Source: an uncultured cyanobacterium
GTDB taxonomy: Bacteria > Cyanobacteriota > Cyanobacteriia > PCC-6307 > Cyanobiaceae
Length of the DNA: 5,305 nt
Reading direction: 5' to 3'
Assembly: GCA_903831165.1 (NCBI GenBank)
Contig: CAIKWV010000409.1
Coordinates: 1-5,305 of the forward strand
Shown: piece by piece, positions 5,001-5,305 of the stretch
Numbering within the stretch: the first letter of the stretch is position 1
Layout of the letters: every line of letters starts with the position of its first letter
The notes under the pieces: generated by a model
Told to the model about the DNA's origin: nothing
The model's input: the letters and a program-made list of their open reading frames with translations, nothing else
Databases searched by the model: none
Position numbers and translations under genes: made by a program

Positions 5001-5305
5001 ATGCGGATTGCCAGCTGGAACGTCAATTCGGTGCGCACCAGGCTCGAACAGGTGACGGCCTGGCTGGCCCGGGAGCAACCGGAGGTGCTCTGCCTGCAGG
5101 AGACCAAGGTCAGCGATGAACTCTTCCCCCACGGCGCCTTCGAGGCGCTCGGCTACAGCTGCGCCATCAGCGGCCAGAAGGCCTACAACGGCGTGGCGAT
5201 TCTCAGCCGCCTGCCGCTTGAAGATGTGCAGATCGGCTTTGAAGCCCTGTTGCCCGATGACCCCAATGTCCGGGACCTGCCGGAGCAGAAACGGGTGATC
5301 AGCGC
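5001..5305 (+). CDS. xth: Exodeoxyribonuclease III / AP endonuclease, N-terminal part (cut by window edge)
   Basis: About 101 codons are visible before the right edge. The product begins MRIASWNVNSVRTRLEQV and continues PEVLCLQETKV (27-37), which are the hallmark first two motifs of the Xth/APE1 family of the endonuclease-exonuclease-phosphatase fold. N7 and the metal ligand E34 (in LQETK) are in the positions seen in E. coli ExoIII. A later segment, KAYNGVAILSR, matches the family's (Y/H)xGVAxL block, and the visible end (EQKRVISA) matches the RRII-type strand. The enzyme removes abasic sites and 3' blocking groups in base excision repair in the cytoplasm. The start is fixed by the family N-terminus, although no Shine-Dalgarno sequence is close to it; an AGGAG at 4968-4972 is too far upstream. 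The catalytic Asp and His motifs lie beyond the window. It is divergent from the exported-protein gene. Confidence 0.95.
   Translation, partial: MRIASWNVNSVRTRLEQVTAWLAREQPEVLCLQETKVSDELFPHGAFEALGYSCAISGQKAYNGVAILSRLPLEDVQIGFEALLPDDPNVRDLPEQKRVIS

Overview
The window looks like chromosomal DNA from a high-GC picocyanobacterium of the Synechococcus/Cyanobium type. The signs are dense packing, strong G/C bias at codon third positions, starts without strong Shine-Dalgarno sequences, two extended HIP1 octamers (GGCGATCGCC), and several proteins with a cyanobacterial look: a stand-alone FtsH-like M41 peptidase, a single-frame LarC and a cyanobacterial YRAIGVVRG-type unknown. The lineage is inferred from these features and was not checked by a search.

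The left two thirds (about 3628 down to the left edge) form one minus-strand transcription unit of four tightly packed genes. In order of transcription these are: a conserved protein of unknown function with an RGG-rich tail (3628-2825); a two-helix membrane HEAGH metallopeptidase (2823-2167); larC, the nickel-inserting enzyme of nickel-pincer cofactor synthesis (2170-845); and an LPG-synthase-type (UPF0104/PF03706) integral membrane protein cut by the window edge (848 to 1). The junctions are a 1-nt gap, a 4-nt ATGA overlap and a second 4-nt ATGA overlap, so translational coupling is likely. The N-terminus of the last protein carries three copies of a 27-bp, hairpin-rich tandem repeat that reads as a 9-residue cationic peptide repeat.

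A divergent intergenic stretch of about 120 bp (3629-3750) contains a G-quadruplex-capable tract. Beyond it, on the plus strand, lies a membrane-anchored TPR protein (3751-4605). It converges on a small exported protein on the minus strand (4933-4526), and the two coding regions overlap tail to tail by 80 nt. Another short divergent spacer (4934-5000) leads to xth, exodeoxyribonuclease III, which starts at 5001 and runs off the right edge.

Apart from LarC and Xth, the genes encode membrane or envelope proteins or proteins of unknown function. The sequence shows no phage, IS, CRISPR, tRNA or rRNA signal. The most unusual items are the in-frame palindromic tandem repeat in the membrane protein, where all differences between units are synonymous, the coupled unknown/protease/LarC/membrane-protein unit, and the overlapping convergent gene tails.
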